Source: Acinetobacter sp. BY419 (GTDB taxonomy: Bacteria > Pseudomonadota > Gammaproteobacteria > Pseudomonadales > Moraxellaceae). From it: 64,000 bases of DNA. Below, piece after piece: positions 54,222 through 63,331 of this stretch; within the stretch, counting starts at the first letter, position 1; the number at the start of each line of letters is the position of its first letter. The position numbers and the translations under genes are program-made. The stretch is from NCBI RefSeq assembly GCF_019038395.1, contig NZ_JAGFXZ010000009.1, positions 1-64,000 of the forward strand. Reading direction: 5' to 3'. The notes under the pieces are model-generated. The model worked only from the letters and a program-made list of their open reading frames with translations. It was not told where the DNA came from and made no database searches.

Positions 54222-55322
54222 ATGAAAGAAAAAAAGACATTGAAAACTGGATTCAAAAAATTAGTGGGTGCATTGCTGGCAAGTAGTGTAGTGGGCATGG
54301 CAGCAATGGGGAATGCTCAGGCTCAAGATAAAGCCGCGTTTGTTTATATTGGTCCAACCAGTGACCATGGCTGGACTTATTCTCATGACCAAGGCCGTAT
54401 TAAAACTGATAAGGCACTGGCTGGAAAATATAAAACTTCCTATATCGAAAATGTTCCCGAAACGGCTGATGCTGAACGAGTGATCCGCAATCTGGCACAG
54501 CAAGGTAACAAAGTCATTTTTGCAACCTCGTTCGGTTATATGAATGCGATGGAGAAAGTATCTAAGCAATTTCCGAATACGGTATTTATGCATGCAACAG
54601 GTTATAAGCAGGGGAAAAATTTAGGGGTATATGACGTTCGTACCTATGAAGGTGCTTATATGCTCGGTGTAGTCGCAGGTCAAAAAACCAAAAATAATGT
54701 ACTCGGTGTAGTGGCATCTTTCCCAATTCCGGAAGTGGTACGTAATATCAATGCCTATACCCTCGGAGCACAAAGTGTAAATCCAAAAATTAAAACCAAA
54801 GTGATTTGGGTAAATTCATGGTTTAACCCAGGTAAAGAACGTGATGCGGCTTTGGCACTGATTGCTCAAGGTGCAGATGTTCTGATGCAAAATACCGACT
54901 CTCCTGCAGTAGTACAAGCAGCTGAACAAAAAGGCGTATTTGCTTTCGGGTGGGATTCTGACATGAGTAAATTTGGACCTAAGGCGCATCTTGCAGCATC
55001 CGTTCTACATTGGGAAAAAATCTATACCCCAGTGATGACTCAAGTCACTAATAAAACCTGGAAACCGAGCGCACTCTGGTACGGCGTCAAACAAAAAGCA
55101 GTAGATATCGAAAGTTTTGGTCCATCTGTTCCTGCTGCCACAAAAATCAAGGCACTGAGTGTGCGTGATGCGATTCAAAAAGGAACCCTTCATCCATTTA
55201 CCGGTCCAATTTACAAACAGGATGGCACTTTGGTCTTGGCAAAAGGTAAAAGCTTAAATGATGCCGCATTAAGCAAAATGAACTACTACGTGAAAGGTGT
55301 AGAGGGTTCGTTACCAAAATAA
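54222..55322 (+). CDS. BMP-family purine/nucleoside ABC transporter binding protein
   Basis: A 366-residue periplasmic binding protein. The signal peptide ends AQA at residue 34, with no lipobox Cys, so it should be soluble rather than lipid-anchored. FVYIGPTSDHGWTYSHDQGR, FATSFGYMNAME and the GVYDVRTYEGAYMLGVVAG motif are typical of the BMP/PnrA family, which binds purine nucleosides or bases. First gene of an ATPase-permease-permease operon. AGAAGAG precedes the ATG. Confidence 0.88.
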   Translation: MKEKKTLKTGFKKLVGALLASSVVGMAAMGNAQAQDKAAFVYIGPTSDHGWTYSHDQGRIKTDKALAGKYKTSYIENVPETADAERVIRNLAQQGNKVIFATSFGYMNAMEKVSKQFPNTVFMHATGYKQGKNLGVYDVRTYEGAYMLGVVAGQKTKNNVLGVVASFPIPEVVRNINAYTLGAQSVNPKIKTKVIWVNSWFNPGKERDAALALIAQGADVLMQNTDSPAVVQAAEQKGVFAFGWDSDMSKFGPKAHLAASVLHWEKIYTPVMTQVTNKTWKPSALWYGVKQKAVDIESFGPSVPAATKIKALSVRDAIQKGTLHPFTGPIYKQDGTLVLAKGKSLNDAALSKMNYYVKGVEGSLPK

Positions 55323-55367
55323 GGCTAGTTAGATTCAGCCATTAAATAACTTCGAATTTATTTTCAT

Positions 55368-55396
55368 CCATCTGAATGCCGATGCACTTCAGATGG
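55368..55396 (+). promoter_or_regulatory. Intercistronic hairpin between binding protein and ATPase
   Basis: CCATCTGAA and TTCAGATGG pair around an 11-base loop; no T-run. Such hairpins often stabilise the upstream message so that the binding protein exceeds the membrane parts. The function is inferred. Confidence 0.5.
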
Positions 55397-55430
55397 GTGC
55401 CGCACTGTCGCAGAATTGAATAGAGCGCCT

Positions 55431-57035
55431 ATGATGACTTCTCAACATGATATATCTGCTCATACGCAAGAGATGAACGCAATATCTTTTGCGAGTGTGC
55501 CACGTTTACAGCTCATTAATATCTGTAAACGTTACAATTCATTGAAAGCAAATGACCAGATACATTTAACCGTTCAACCTGGACAAATTCACGCTATCTT
55601 GGGTGAAAATGGTGCCGGAAAAAGTACCCTGATGAAAATCATTTATGGCGCAACCAGGGCCAATGAAGGACAAATGCTCTGGAACGGCAAGGAAGTTAAA
55701 ATCGATAGCCCGTCGATGGCGAGAAAGCTGGGTATCGGGATGGTCTATCAGCATTTTTCATTGTTTGAAACACTGACTGTGGTGGAAAATATTTCACTGG
55801 GTCTAGATAAAAAAATCGACTTAAGAGTCCTGAACCAAAAAATTATTGAAGTCTCGGAACAATACGGTTTACCCGTCGACCCTCGCCGTGAAGTACATTC
55901 TTTATCGGTGGGTGAACGGCAACGCGTCGAAATTATTCGCTGTCTATTACAAAACCCGGCTTTAATTATTTTAGATGAACCCACTTCAGTATTGACTCCG
56001 CAAGCGGTACAACAACTGTTTAAGACTTTGCGTTTATTGGCATCTCAAGGCGTTTCGATTTTATATATCAGCCATAAGCTGCATGAAATTAAAGAACTGT
56101 GTGATGAGGCGACTATTTTACGCAATGGACGTGTTACCGGAAACGTTAATCCTAAAGACAACAGCACCAGTGATTTAGCACGTTTAATGATTGGCCGTGA
56201 TTTACCTACCTATTTACGCCAAGAATATTCAAGTACACAGCAGATGTTATTTCAGGTTGAAAATCTAGGCTATCAATCCGATGACCCTTTTGGCATGTCT
56301 TTAAAAAATATCAACTTAAATATTTATGCCGGTGAGATTGTCGGTATTGCCGGGATTTCCGGCAATGGCCAGGCAGAATTACTGTCTTTATTGTCAGGTG
56401 AAAACAGTCTGAAAAATGGTCGTATTTTTCTGGACCAGCAGGACATTTCCAGACTCAGTCCCGGACAAAGGCGTGACTTGGGTTTAGGTTTTGTACCTGA
56501 AGAACGCTTGGGGCGAGGCGCCGTACCGAATATGACACTGGCACAAAATGCACTGCTTACTGCCTATCGGCAGAAGTATACCCGCTGGGGGCTGATTAAA
56601 TTCTCAGATATCACTACTTTTGCAGAAAAAATTATTGAAAAATTTGGCGTTAAAGCGGGCGGGGCTTCTGCTGAAGCACGTTCTTTGTCCGGCGGGAATT
56701 TACAAAAATTTATTGTGGGCCGGGAAATTTTACAAAATCCAAAATTCTTGATTGTGGCTCAACCGACATGGGGTGTAGATGTTGGCGCATCCATGTTTAT
56801 TCGCCAGACCCTGATTGACCTTTCTCGACAAGGAGTCGCCATTCTAGTGATTTCAGAAGAATTAGAAGAACTGTTTGAGATCAGCGATCGCCTCTGCGTA
56901 CTGGCCAATGGTGAATTATCGTCGCCTGTTCAAACAGATGAAACCAATGCTGAAAATATTGGGGTATTGATGTCAGGTATTCGCAGCCATGACCTGTCAG
57001 TGGAAAATGCAGAGGAGCAACAAGTTCATGCTTAA
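55431..57035 (+). CDS. ABC transporter ATP-binding protein (tandem ATPase, YufO-like)
   Basis: A 534-residue tandem ABC ATPase. The first half has Walker A GENGAGKST, signature LSVGERQRVEI and Walker B LIILDEPTS. The second has a degenerate Walker A (GISGNGQAEL), signature LSGGNLQKFIVG and Walker B FLIVAQPTWGVDVGA, as usual in RbsA/YufO proteins. It powers the purine transporter of this operon. A TTG at 55416 is an alternative start; the ATG at 55431 has weak ribosome-site sequence. Confidence 0.88.
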   Translation: MMTSQHDISAHTQEMNAISFASVPRLQLINICKRYNSLKANDQIHLTVQPGQIHAILGENGAGKSTLMKIIYGATRANEGQMLWNGKEVKIDSPSMARKLGIGMVYQHFSLFETLTVVENISLGLDKKIDLRVLNQKIIEVSEQYGLPVDPRREVHSLSVGERQRVEIIRCLLQNPALIILDEPTSVLTPQAVQQLFKTLRLLASQGVSILYISHKLHEIKELCDEATILRNGRVTGNVNPKDNSTSDLARLMIGRDLPTYLRQEYSSTQQMLFQVENLGYQSDDPFGMSLKNINLNIYAGEIVGIAGISGNGQAELLSLLSGENSLKNGRIFLDQQDISRLSPGQRRDLGLGFVPEERLGRGAVPNMTLAQNALLTAYRQKYTRWGLIKFSDITTFAEKIIEKFGVKAGGASAEARSLSGGNLQKFIVGREILQNPKFLIVAQPTWGVDVGASMFIRQTLIDLSRQGVAILVISEELEELFEISDRLCVLANGELSSPVQTDETNAENIGVLMSGIRSHDLSVENAEEQQVHA

Positions 57036-57080
57036 TACTCCTAGAAAACAAGCATACAGACAGATTAAGAGGGCAATGAC

Positions 57081-58178
57081 ATGCATTTACTAGAACCACG
57101 TGAACATCCATCTAAAATGATGAAGTGGCTTTCACCTGTCATTGCACTGGTTACCATGCTCATTGTAGGCAGCATTTTATTTTTAATTCTGGGCATCAAT
57201 CCTGCCCAGGCAATGTATATCTTCTTTATTGAACCCTTGGCATCTTCTTATGGCTGGAGTGAACTGGCAGTCAAAGCCGGACCTCTCATCCTGATTGCCT
57301 TGGGACTAGCGGTCGGATTTCGTGCCAAGCTATTTAATATCGGCGCCGAAGGCCAGCTCACGATGGGAGCAATTTTTGGCGGTGGTATTGCGATTTTATT
57401 TCATGAGCAAATAGGCTGGTGGATTCTACCGTTAATGGTGCTCATGGGTGCACTCGGTGGGGCGCTTTGGGGAGCAATCCCGGCACTTTTGAAAACGCAT
57501 TTCAATGCTGAAGAAACCCTGACTACATTGATGATGAATTATGTCGCGCTTTTTGTGCTGCTGTATTTGGTCAATGGGCCATGGCGTGATCCGGAAGGGA
57601 TGAATTTCCCGCAATCTGTGATGTTTAGTGACAGTTCGACCTTGCCATTAATTATGGAAGGTACCCGGATTAATGCCTCTATTTTTATTACTTTACTGGC
57701 AGTGATGGTGTTTTGGGTCTTTATGCGTAAAAGCCTGACCGCTTATAAACTGGAAGTTAGTGGCCAAGCACCTTTGGCTGCTAAATATGCCGGTTTTTCC
57801 TCCTCAAAAGCCATTTGGATGAGTCTGGTGATATCCGGAATGATGGCGGGTATTGCCGGAATTTGTGAGGTCTCCGGACCTATTGGTCAGCTTAATCCTA
57901 ACTTGTCTCCAGGTTATGGCTATGCAGCGATTATCGTAGCGTATTTGGGTCGTTTGAATCCGATTGGTATTGTGCTGTCGGGCTGCTTCATGGCACTGAT
58001 TTATTTAGGCGGTGAAATGGCACAAATGCAATTACAGCTTCCGGTCGCGATTACCGGTATTTTCCAGGGCTTATTGTTGTTCTTCCTGCTGGCTTCCGAT
58101 GCCTTGATTGAAAACCGTTACCGTTTTGCCAAAAAGAATGTTGTGCCTGTTCCTCAGTCCGCAGCAACCAGCTCTTAA
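57081..58178 (+). CDS. ABC transporter permease (YufP-like)
   Basis: A 365-residue inner-membrane permease of the BPD_transp_2 family. LGLAVGFRAKLFNIGAEGQLTMGAIFGGG is the family's EAA-like motif, and about ten hydrophobic segments are visible. It pairs with the next permease to form the heterodimeric channel of the BMP-type system. A T-rich 34-base spacer follows. Substrate: purine base or nucleoside by family and context. Confidence 0.87.
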   Translation: MHLLEPREHPSKMMKWLSPVIALVTMLIVGSILFLILGINPAQAMYIFFIEPLASSYGWSELAVKAGPLILIALGLAVGFRAKLFNIGAEGQLTMGAIFGGGIAILFHEQIGWWILPLMVLMGALGGALWGAIPALLKTHFNAEETLTTLMMNYVALFVLLYLVNGPWRDPEGMNFPQSVMFSDSSTLPLIMEGTRINASIFITLLAVMVFWVFMRKSLTAYKLEVSGQAPLAAKYAGFSSSKAIWMSLVISGMMAGIAGICEVSGPIGQLNPNLSPGYGYAAIIVAYLGRLNPIGIVLSGCFMALIYLGGEMAQMQLQLPVAITGIFQGLLLFFLLASDALIENRYRFAKKNVVPVPQSAATSS

Positions 58179-58211
58179 TCCAATGTTGTCTACAGTAGAA
58201 GGAAGCATGAT

Positions 58212-59132
58212 ATGGCTTTAGAATTAACCGCAATTCTTGCAGGTACTGTTGCAGCAGCAACGCCACTTATTTTTGCCGGTCTGGGTGAATTGGTGACACA
58301 GCGTAGTGGGGTGATTAATCTCGGGGTAGAAGGCATGATGCTGGTCGGTGCCATTGCCGGCTTTGCCTTTGCTGCACAATACGATGCCAGTGTGTTTAGT
58401 GCGCTATTGATGGGTGGTGTGGCAGGGATGCTGATGGCACTGATTTTTGCCTTTTTTACGCTGTCTTTAAGTACCAATCAATCCGCTTGTGGTCTAGCTC
58501 TCACTATTTTTGGACTGGGTATTTCCGCATTCTTGGGGCAGAACTACGTCAGTATGGCTTTACCCGGTTTAGCCAATTTTAACGTTCCCCTATTAGCAGA
58601 TATTCCGGTATTGGGTCCGATTTTATTTCAGCAAAACTATGTGGTGTATCTGTCGATCTTGGCCTTTTTTCTGGTGTGGTTTGTCTTGGCGAAAACCCGT
58701 TTAGGTTTGCTGCTCAAGGCAGTGGGAGAATCACCGGAAAGTGCGCATGCCATGGGATATCACGTGTTGGCGATTCGTTATGGGGCAGTACTATTTGGTG
58801 GCCTAATGGCCGGTATTGGCGGTGCATTCTTATCGACTGTATATACGCCAATGTGGATTGAAAATATGGTTGCCGGGCGAGGCTGGATTGCAATTGCCTT
58901 GGTGGTATTTGCCGTATGGAAACCTACACGCTTAATGCTTGGTGCTTACCTGTTTGGTGGGGTGACCATTTTGCAATTTCATGCTCAGGCGCTTGGCATC
59001 AAAATCCCGACTGAGCTGCTTGCAGCATTACCGTATTTGGCCACTATCGTGGTGTTGGTCATAATCTCGCGGAATAAGAAAGTATTAAAAATGAACTTAC
59101 CGGCTTCTTTAGGTAAAACCTTCGTACCCTAA
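58212..59132 (+). CDS. ABC transporter permease (YufQ-like)
   Basis: A 306-residue second permease. FAGLGELVTQRSGVINLGVEGMMLVGAIAGF is the family motif, and GARYGAVLFGGLMAGIGGAFLS-like text (IRYGAVLFGGLMAGIGG) follows in the C-terminal half. AAGGAAGC precedes the ATG. It completes the binding protein-ATPase-permease-permease set and is followed after 44 bases by the amidohydrolase pseudogene. Confidence 0.88.
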   Translation: MALELTAILAGTVAAATPLIFAGLGELVTQRSGVINLGVEGMMLVGAIAGFAFAAQYDASVFSALLMGGVAGMLMALIFAFFTLSLSTNQSACGLALTIFGLGISAFLGQNYVSMALPGLANFNVPLLADIPVLGPILFQQNYVVYLSILAFFLVWFVLAKTRLGLLLKAVGESPESAHAMGYHVLAIRYGAVLFGGLMAGIGGAFLSTVYTPMWIENMVAGRGWIAIALVVFAVWKPTRLMLGAYLFGGVTILQFHAQALGIKIPTELLAALPYLATIVVLVIISRNKKVLKMNLPASLGKTFVP

Positions 59133-59176
59133 ACCACGCCCTGGTTAATAAAATAGAAAATATTTGAGTAGAAACA

Positions 59177-60562
59177 ATGAAAATATTAACAGCAGCCTAT
59201 GTGCTGACCATGAAGGCGAAAAATGAGTGTATTAAAAATGGCGCCGTATTAATTGATGATCAAAAAATCAAAGCCATTGGAACGAAGGCGGAGCTCATTC
59301 AGCAATATCCGCATGTGATCGTTCTGGATTATCCTCATGCGCTTTTAATGCCAGGTTTAATCAATACTCATTGTCATTCTGGGTTGTTAAGAGGTACAGC
59401 AGAAGGCCTGCCGGTATGGGACTAGCTTGAGCAGTTTATCGATCCAATGCATCGGGTACTGACAGCTGAAGATGCTAAAATCGCGTCCTATTTATGTTAT
59501 GCAGAGGCGTTGTTGTCAGGTACCACGACCATTGTCGATATGTGGCGTTGTATGGATGGCAGTGCAGAAGCTGCGAAACAGCTCGGAATCCGTGCTGTTT
59601 TGGTACCTTATGTAGCAGAGCACCCTGACCACAACTATTTTGAAACCTTAAAAAGTAATGAAGCCTTAATTAACCGCTGGCATCAACAAGCTAATGGTCG
59701 AATTCAGGTATGGGTTGGCTTAGAACATCTGTTTTATGCAGAGGCACATGCGCTCAAACGTATCCAAAGCTTATGTCAGGATTATCAAACTGGCTTTCAT
59801 ACTCATAGTAATGAAAGCCAGTTTGATGTGCAGGAAAACCTGCGCCGCTATGGTGTACGTCCCATTCAAACATTGGAAAAACTGGGTCTTTTAGATGTGC
59901 CTCATACTTTATTGGCACATTGTGTCTGGGCAGATGCGAGTGAAATAAAGATTTTGAAAGCACACAATGTAGGTGTAGCGCATAATCCTATTTCAAATAT
60001 GAAACTGGCATCAGGTGCTGCACCAGTAAATGCAATGCTGGAGCAGGGTATTGCTGTTGGTTTGGGTACCGATGGGGAAAAAGAAAATAATAATTTAGAT
60101 ATGTTTGAAGAAATGAAAACAGCGTCTTTGCTGGCTAAATTTTCTTCTTTAGATGCAGCTGCTCTAGATGCATGGTCTGTGTGCCAGATGGCAACATCCA
60201 TAGGGGCAAAAGCCTTGGGGATGCAGGATCAAATCGGGAGTCTGGAAGTTGGGAAATTGGCCGACATTATTGCTGTAAATATTGCTACCCCCCGCATGAC
60301 ACCTTTGGTAGACGAAGGTAGGTTATTTAATTTGTATTCCAATCTTGTACATGCCGTACAAGGTCAGGATGTAGTGATGACCATGGTCGGCGGAAAAGTG
60401 GTCGCAGAGCATGGCAAATTACTAAATGCAGATCTACAAATCTTAATAGATGAAGTCAATCGAGTCACACCTTTACTGTTTAAGCGCCGTGATGCATGGA
60501 TGGCACAAAAAGGGACAGCAGTGAATGAGTTGCATCGCGACTCATTAGAGGAGACTGAATAA
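59177..60562 (+). pseudogene. Amber-interrupted amidohydrolase (guanine/8-oxoguanine/adenosine deaminase type)
   Basis: One open frame of 461 sense codons broken by a TAG at 59423-59425 (codon 83), between GLPVWD and LEQFIDPMHRVL, where relatives have Trp. A TGG-to-TAG change explains it. Metal-ligand motifs are all present: NTHCH, GFHTHSNES, LAHCVW and GTDG, placing it in the TrzN/MtaD/SsnA-like metallo-deaminases. Last in the BMP-transporter operon, so a purine deaminase acting on imported substrate is likely. Reading from the ATG at 59447 would lose the HxH metal site. Confidence 0.87.
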
Positions 60563-61017
60563 TAGTTTGAACAAAAAATTATGAAAATTTTATTCATGAT
60601 TTTTATTAAAGCCTTCTAATGGGGTGGGTGCTTTTTGTGCCCATAAAGGGGAGGAGCAATGGTTTCAATATCATTTTTGGTAATGTAAGAATTTTTAATT
60701 ATTAAATAAGACATAACAAAACCTGTATTCGATCTTTTCTACGTTATATACGATAGGTAAAATTGAATACAGTTTTCAATTTGGTTATGAGCTTTATAAT
60801 TTAAAATAACTCCCATAAACTCATTTTTTATAAAAACACAATGTAAATATTATTTTGATTTATTAATAAAAATTACAATTACAACTGTAATTACAATTAA
60901 AAATGAATCCTGCAGGCTAATATGCCTTTTCAAGGCACTAAAAATTTATGATAGAGCAGAAATACTGAACTCATAAAATTATATGACGATGTATCAATAA
61001 AAAAGGTATTCATTATC
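60563..61017. other. 455-bp non-coding region upstream of the SDR gene, with two inverted repeats
   Basis: AAAAC(C)TGTATTC (60717-60730) and GAATACAGTTTT (60765-60776) form a 12-bp arm pair with one bulge. AATTACA-AC-TGTAATT (60877-60892) is a palindrome within a run of TTACAA repeats and may be an operator for the SDR gene. No gene is credible here. Confidence 0.5.
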
Positions 61018-61791
61018 ATGCAAAACTCTCTATTAAATTTATCAGACAAAGTGGCTTTGGTTACCGGCGGTGCAGCAGGAATTGGCCATGCCTGTGCTCT
61101 TGTGCTTGCTCAAGCAGGGGCTAAGGTCATGATTGCGGACTTAAATCAAGAGATGGCCAATCAGGCCGCTCAAGAAATTCGTGAAAAAACAGGAGGTGAA
61201 GTCCAGTGTGTGGCTTGCAATATCTTGGAAGATGACAATCTTGTAAACGCCGTAGAAACCACCCTGAAAGCTTTTGGAGCCATCAATATATTAGTAAATA
61301 ATGCGGGCGGCGGCGGCGGCGGTCGGGAATCACCTTCAAAAATTATGGTTGAGGACTTTATAAGAGACTTTAAGTTAAATGTATTTGCAGCATGGCGACT
61401 TTGCCAGCTGGTTGTTCCTTATATGAATGAAGCCGGATATGGCTCAATCGTCAATATTACCTCCATGAGTTCCATTAATAAAAGCCCAGCCATGAGTGGC
61501 TATGCCTCTTCAAAAGCTGCCCTTAATCATATGGGTGCCAACTTGGCCCACGATTTTGGACCTGTGGTCAGAATCAATGCGGTTGGCCCAGGCGCAATAC
61601 GGACTGCTGCATTAGCAAAAGTACTTACGCCGGAAATTGAAAAAAAAATGTTAGCTCATACTCCTTTACAGCGTCTGGGTGAAGCTGAAGATATTGCAAA
61701 CGCAGTATTGTTTTTTGCTTCTCCAATGTCTTCCTGGGTTTCCGGGCAAACATTATTCGTAAATGGTGGAGGAGAGCAGACTCTTGACTAA
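61018..61791 (+). CDS. 7-alpha-hydroxysteroid dehydrogenase-like SDR
   Basis: A 257-residue classical SDR with strong resemblance to E. coli HdhA: TGGAAGIGHA cofactor motif, VNNAGGGG, catalytic Ser in ITSMSS, YASSK, and ends WVSGQTLFVNGGG-Q. A (GGC)n tract at about 61305-61321 encodes six consecutive Gly. It would oxidise a hydroxyl group on a steroid-like or other bulky alcohol; the substrate in Acinetobacter is not known. Monocistronic; only a weak ribosome site is seen. Confidence 0.85.
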   Translation: MQNSLLNLSDKVALVTGGAAGIGHACALVLAQAGAKVMIADLNQEMANQAAQEIREKTGGEVQCVACNILEDDNLVNAVETTLKAFGAINILVNNAGGGGGGRESPSKIMVEDFIRDFKLNVFAAWRLCQLVVPYMNEAGYGSIVNITSMSSINKSPAMSGYASSKAALNHMGANLAHDFGPVVRINAVGPGAIRTAALAKVLTPEIEKKMLAHTPLQRLGEAEDIANAVLFFASPMSSWVSGQTLFVNGGGEQTLD

Positions 61792-62132
61792 TTTATAAAC
61801 TATAAACTATAAACTTATTATATTATTCTAATTATTTAGTTTATAAAAATTTGCTGATATTTCATCATGACGCCCAAGATAGAAGGACTGATTGACCATT
61901 ATTATTTAATGCATTTCAGTCCATCTTTTAAAGCGACCAGATCACGAATATCCTGTTTCATTTTTATACTGTTTTAATCATGTGTAATTCTTTTTCCTCT
62001 TTTACACTATATTAAATTAAGAATACCAACTCCTAAATTATTAAAATTTTCAGTTAGTTTTCAAAATCAATAATGCAGAATGAATTTTTATTATCAATTT
62101 TTTATCCTGCCCATGATCTATGCGAGAAAAAT
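61792..62132. other. 341-bp intergenic region with a short tandem repeat
   Basis: (TATAAAC)x3 at 61794-61814 immediately follows the SDR stop. The remainder is AT-rich; I see no gene or clear promoter. Confidence 0.5.
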
Positions 62133-63185
62133 ATGAACAACGAAGTATTAGGGTATGCTGCACATTCACCACAAAGTCCCTTGGTACCATTTAAGTTTGA
62201 ACGCCGAATACCACGTGAGGATGATGTCGTGATCCAAATCGAATATTGTGGTGTTTGTCATTCCGATTTACACCAAGTCAGAAATGACTGGGGATTTAGT
62301 TTTTATCCCTTAGTACCGGGTCATGAAATAGTAGGATGCATTACGTCGATTGGTTCTAAAGTCACAAAATATAAAGTGGGTGATCTGGTAGGAATTGGCT
62401 GTATGGTGGATTCATGCCGAACCTGTTCAGCCTGCCATGCAGGACTAGAGCAGTATTGTAAAGAAGGGAATATTCAGACTTATGGCAGCCTCGATCGTTA
62501 TGATCAGCGTCCAACTTATGGTGGTTACTCACAAACAATTGTCTGTGCTGAAGATTTTGTATTAAAGGTACCTGAAAATCTGGATACCAAGGCTGTGCCT
62601 CCACTGCTTTGTGCCGGAATTACCACTTGGTCACCTTTGCGTCACTGGAATATTGGAAAGGGCAGTAAAGTTGCAGTCGTGGGCTTAGGTGGTTTAGGGC
62701 ATATGGCAATTAAACTGGCCAATGCTCTAGGTGCAGACGTGACATTATTTACCCGTTCCATAAACAAAGAACAGGATGCAAAACAGTTAGGTGCTCATAA
62801 TGTAGTGTTATCAACAGATGAAGCTCAAATGAGTTCAGTCGTCAATCAGTTTGATTTAATTATAGATACCGTACCTTACAACCATGACCTGGAAGCTTAT
62901 ATTCCAACGCTCACCTTAGATGGAACTATCGTACTGGTTGGGTATCTAGGCGAAATTAGTGCAAATTCAGTTCCACTGATTATGGGAAGAAGATCGATTG
63001 CGGGTTCGGTGATTGGCGGGATTAAGGAAACTCAAGAATTGCTTGATTTTTGTGGAGAGCACCATATTGTTGCTGATGTGGAAATGATTGAAATGCACAA
63101 TATCAATGAAGCTTTTGAGCGTATGTTAAAGAGTGATGTAAAATACCGTTTTGTGATTGATATAAAAACACTCTCTGAAAATTAA
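62133..63185 (+). CDS. Zinc-dependent alcohol dehydrogenase (cinnamyl-alcohol/YahK type)
   Basis: A 350-residue medium-chain dehydrogenase. Catalytic zinc residues lie in CGVCHSDLH and GHEIVG; structural zinc cysteines are in CRTCSACHAGLEQYC. The NADP(H) motif is GLGGLGHMAIKLA. YGGYSQTIV is typical of the CAD/YahK group, which reduces a broad range of aldehydes. An upstream in-frame ATG at 62073 would add 20 atypical residues; 62133 matches family starts. Confidence 0.87.
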   Translation: MNNEVLGYAAHSPQSPLVPFKFERRIPREDDVVIQIEYCGVCHSDLHQVRNDWGFSFYPLVPGHEIVGCITSIGSKVTKYKVGDLVGIGCMVDSCRTCSACHAGLEQYCKEGNIQTYGSLDRYDQRPTYGGYSQTIVCAEDFVLKVPENLDTKAVPPLLCAGITTWSPLRHWNIGKGSKVAVVGLGGLGHMAIKLANALGADVTLFTRSINKEQDAKQLGAHNVVLSTDEAQMSSVVNQFDLIIDTVPYNHDLEAYIPTLTLDGTIVLVGYLGEISANSVPLIMGRRSIAGSVIGGIKETQELLDFCGEHHIVADVEMIEMHNINEAFERMLKSDVKYRFVIDIKTLSEN

Positions 63186-63331
63186 TTCTGGTTTTTCTGT
63201 TATGCATTCTGGTGGCTTAGAGATTCAATACCACGATTTTGGCGATTGCTATCAATGCTGGCGACTTTAAGCCATTTCTAAGATTCATATTTTAAGCTAA
63301 AGTATCGTATAAAGCCTTTGAGCTACTCATA

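Noticed and set aside
59447..60562. Shorter functional amidohydrolase starting at an internal ATG
   Set aside because: It would lack the N-terminal HxH metal ligands needed for catalysis and has no good ribosome site.
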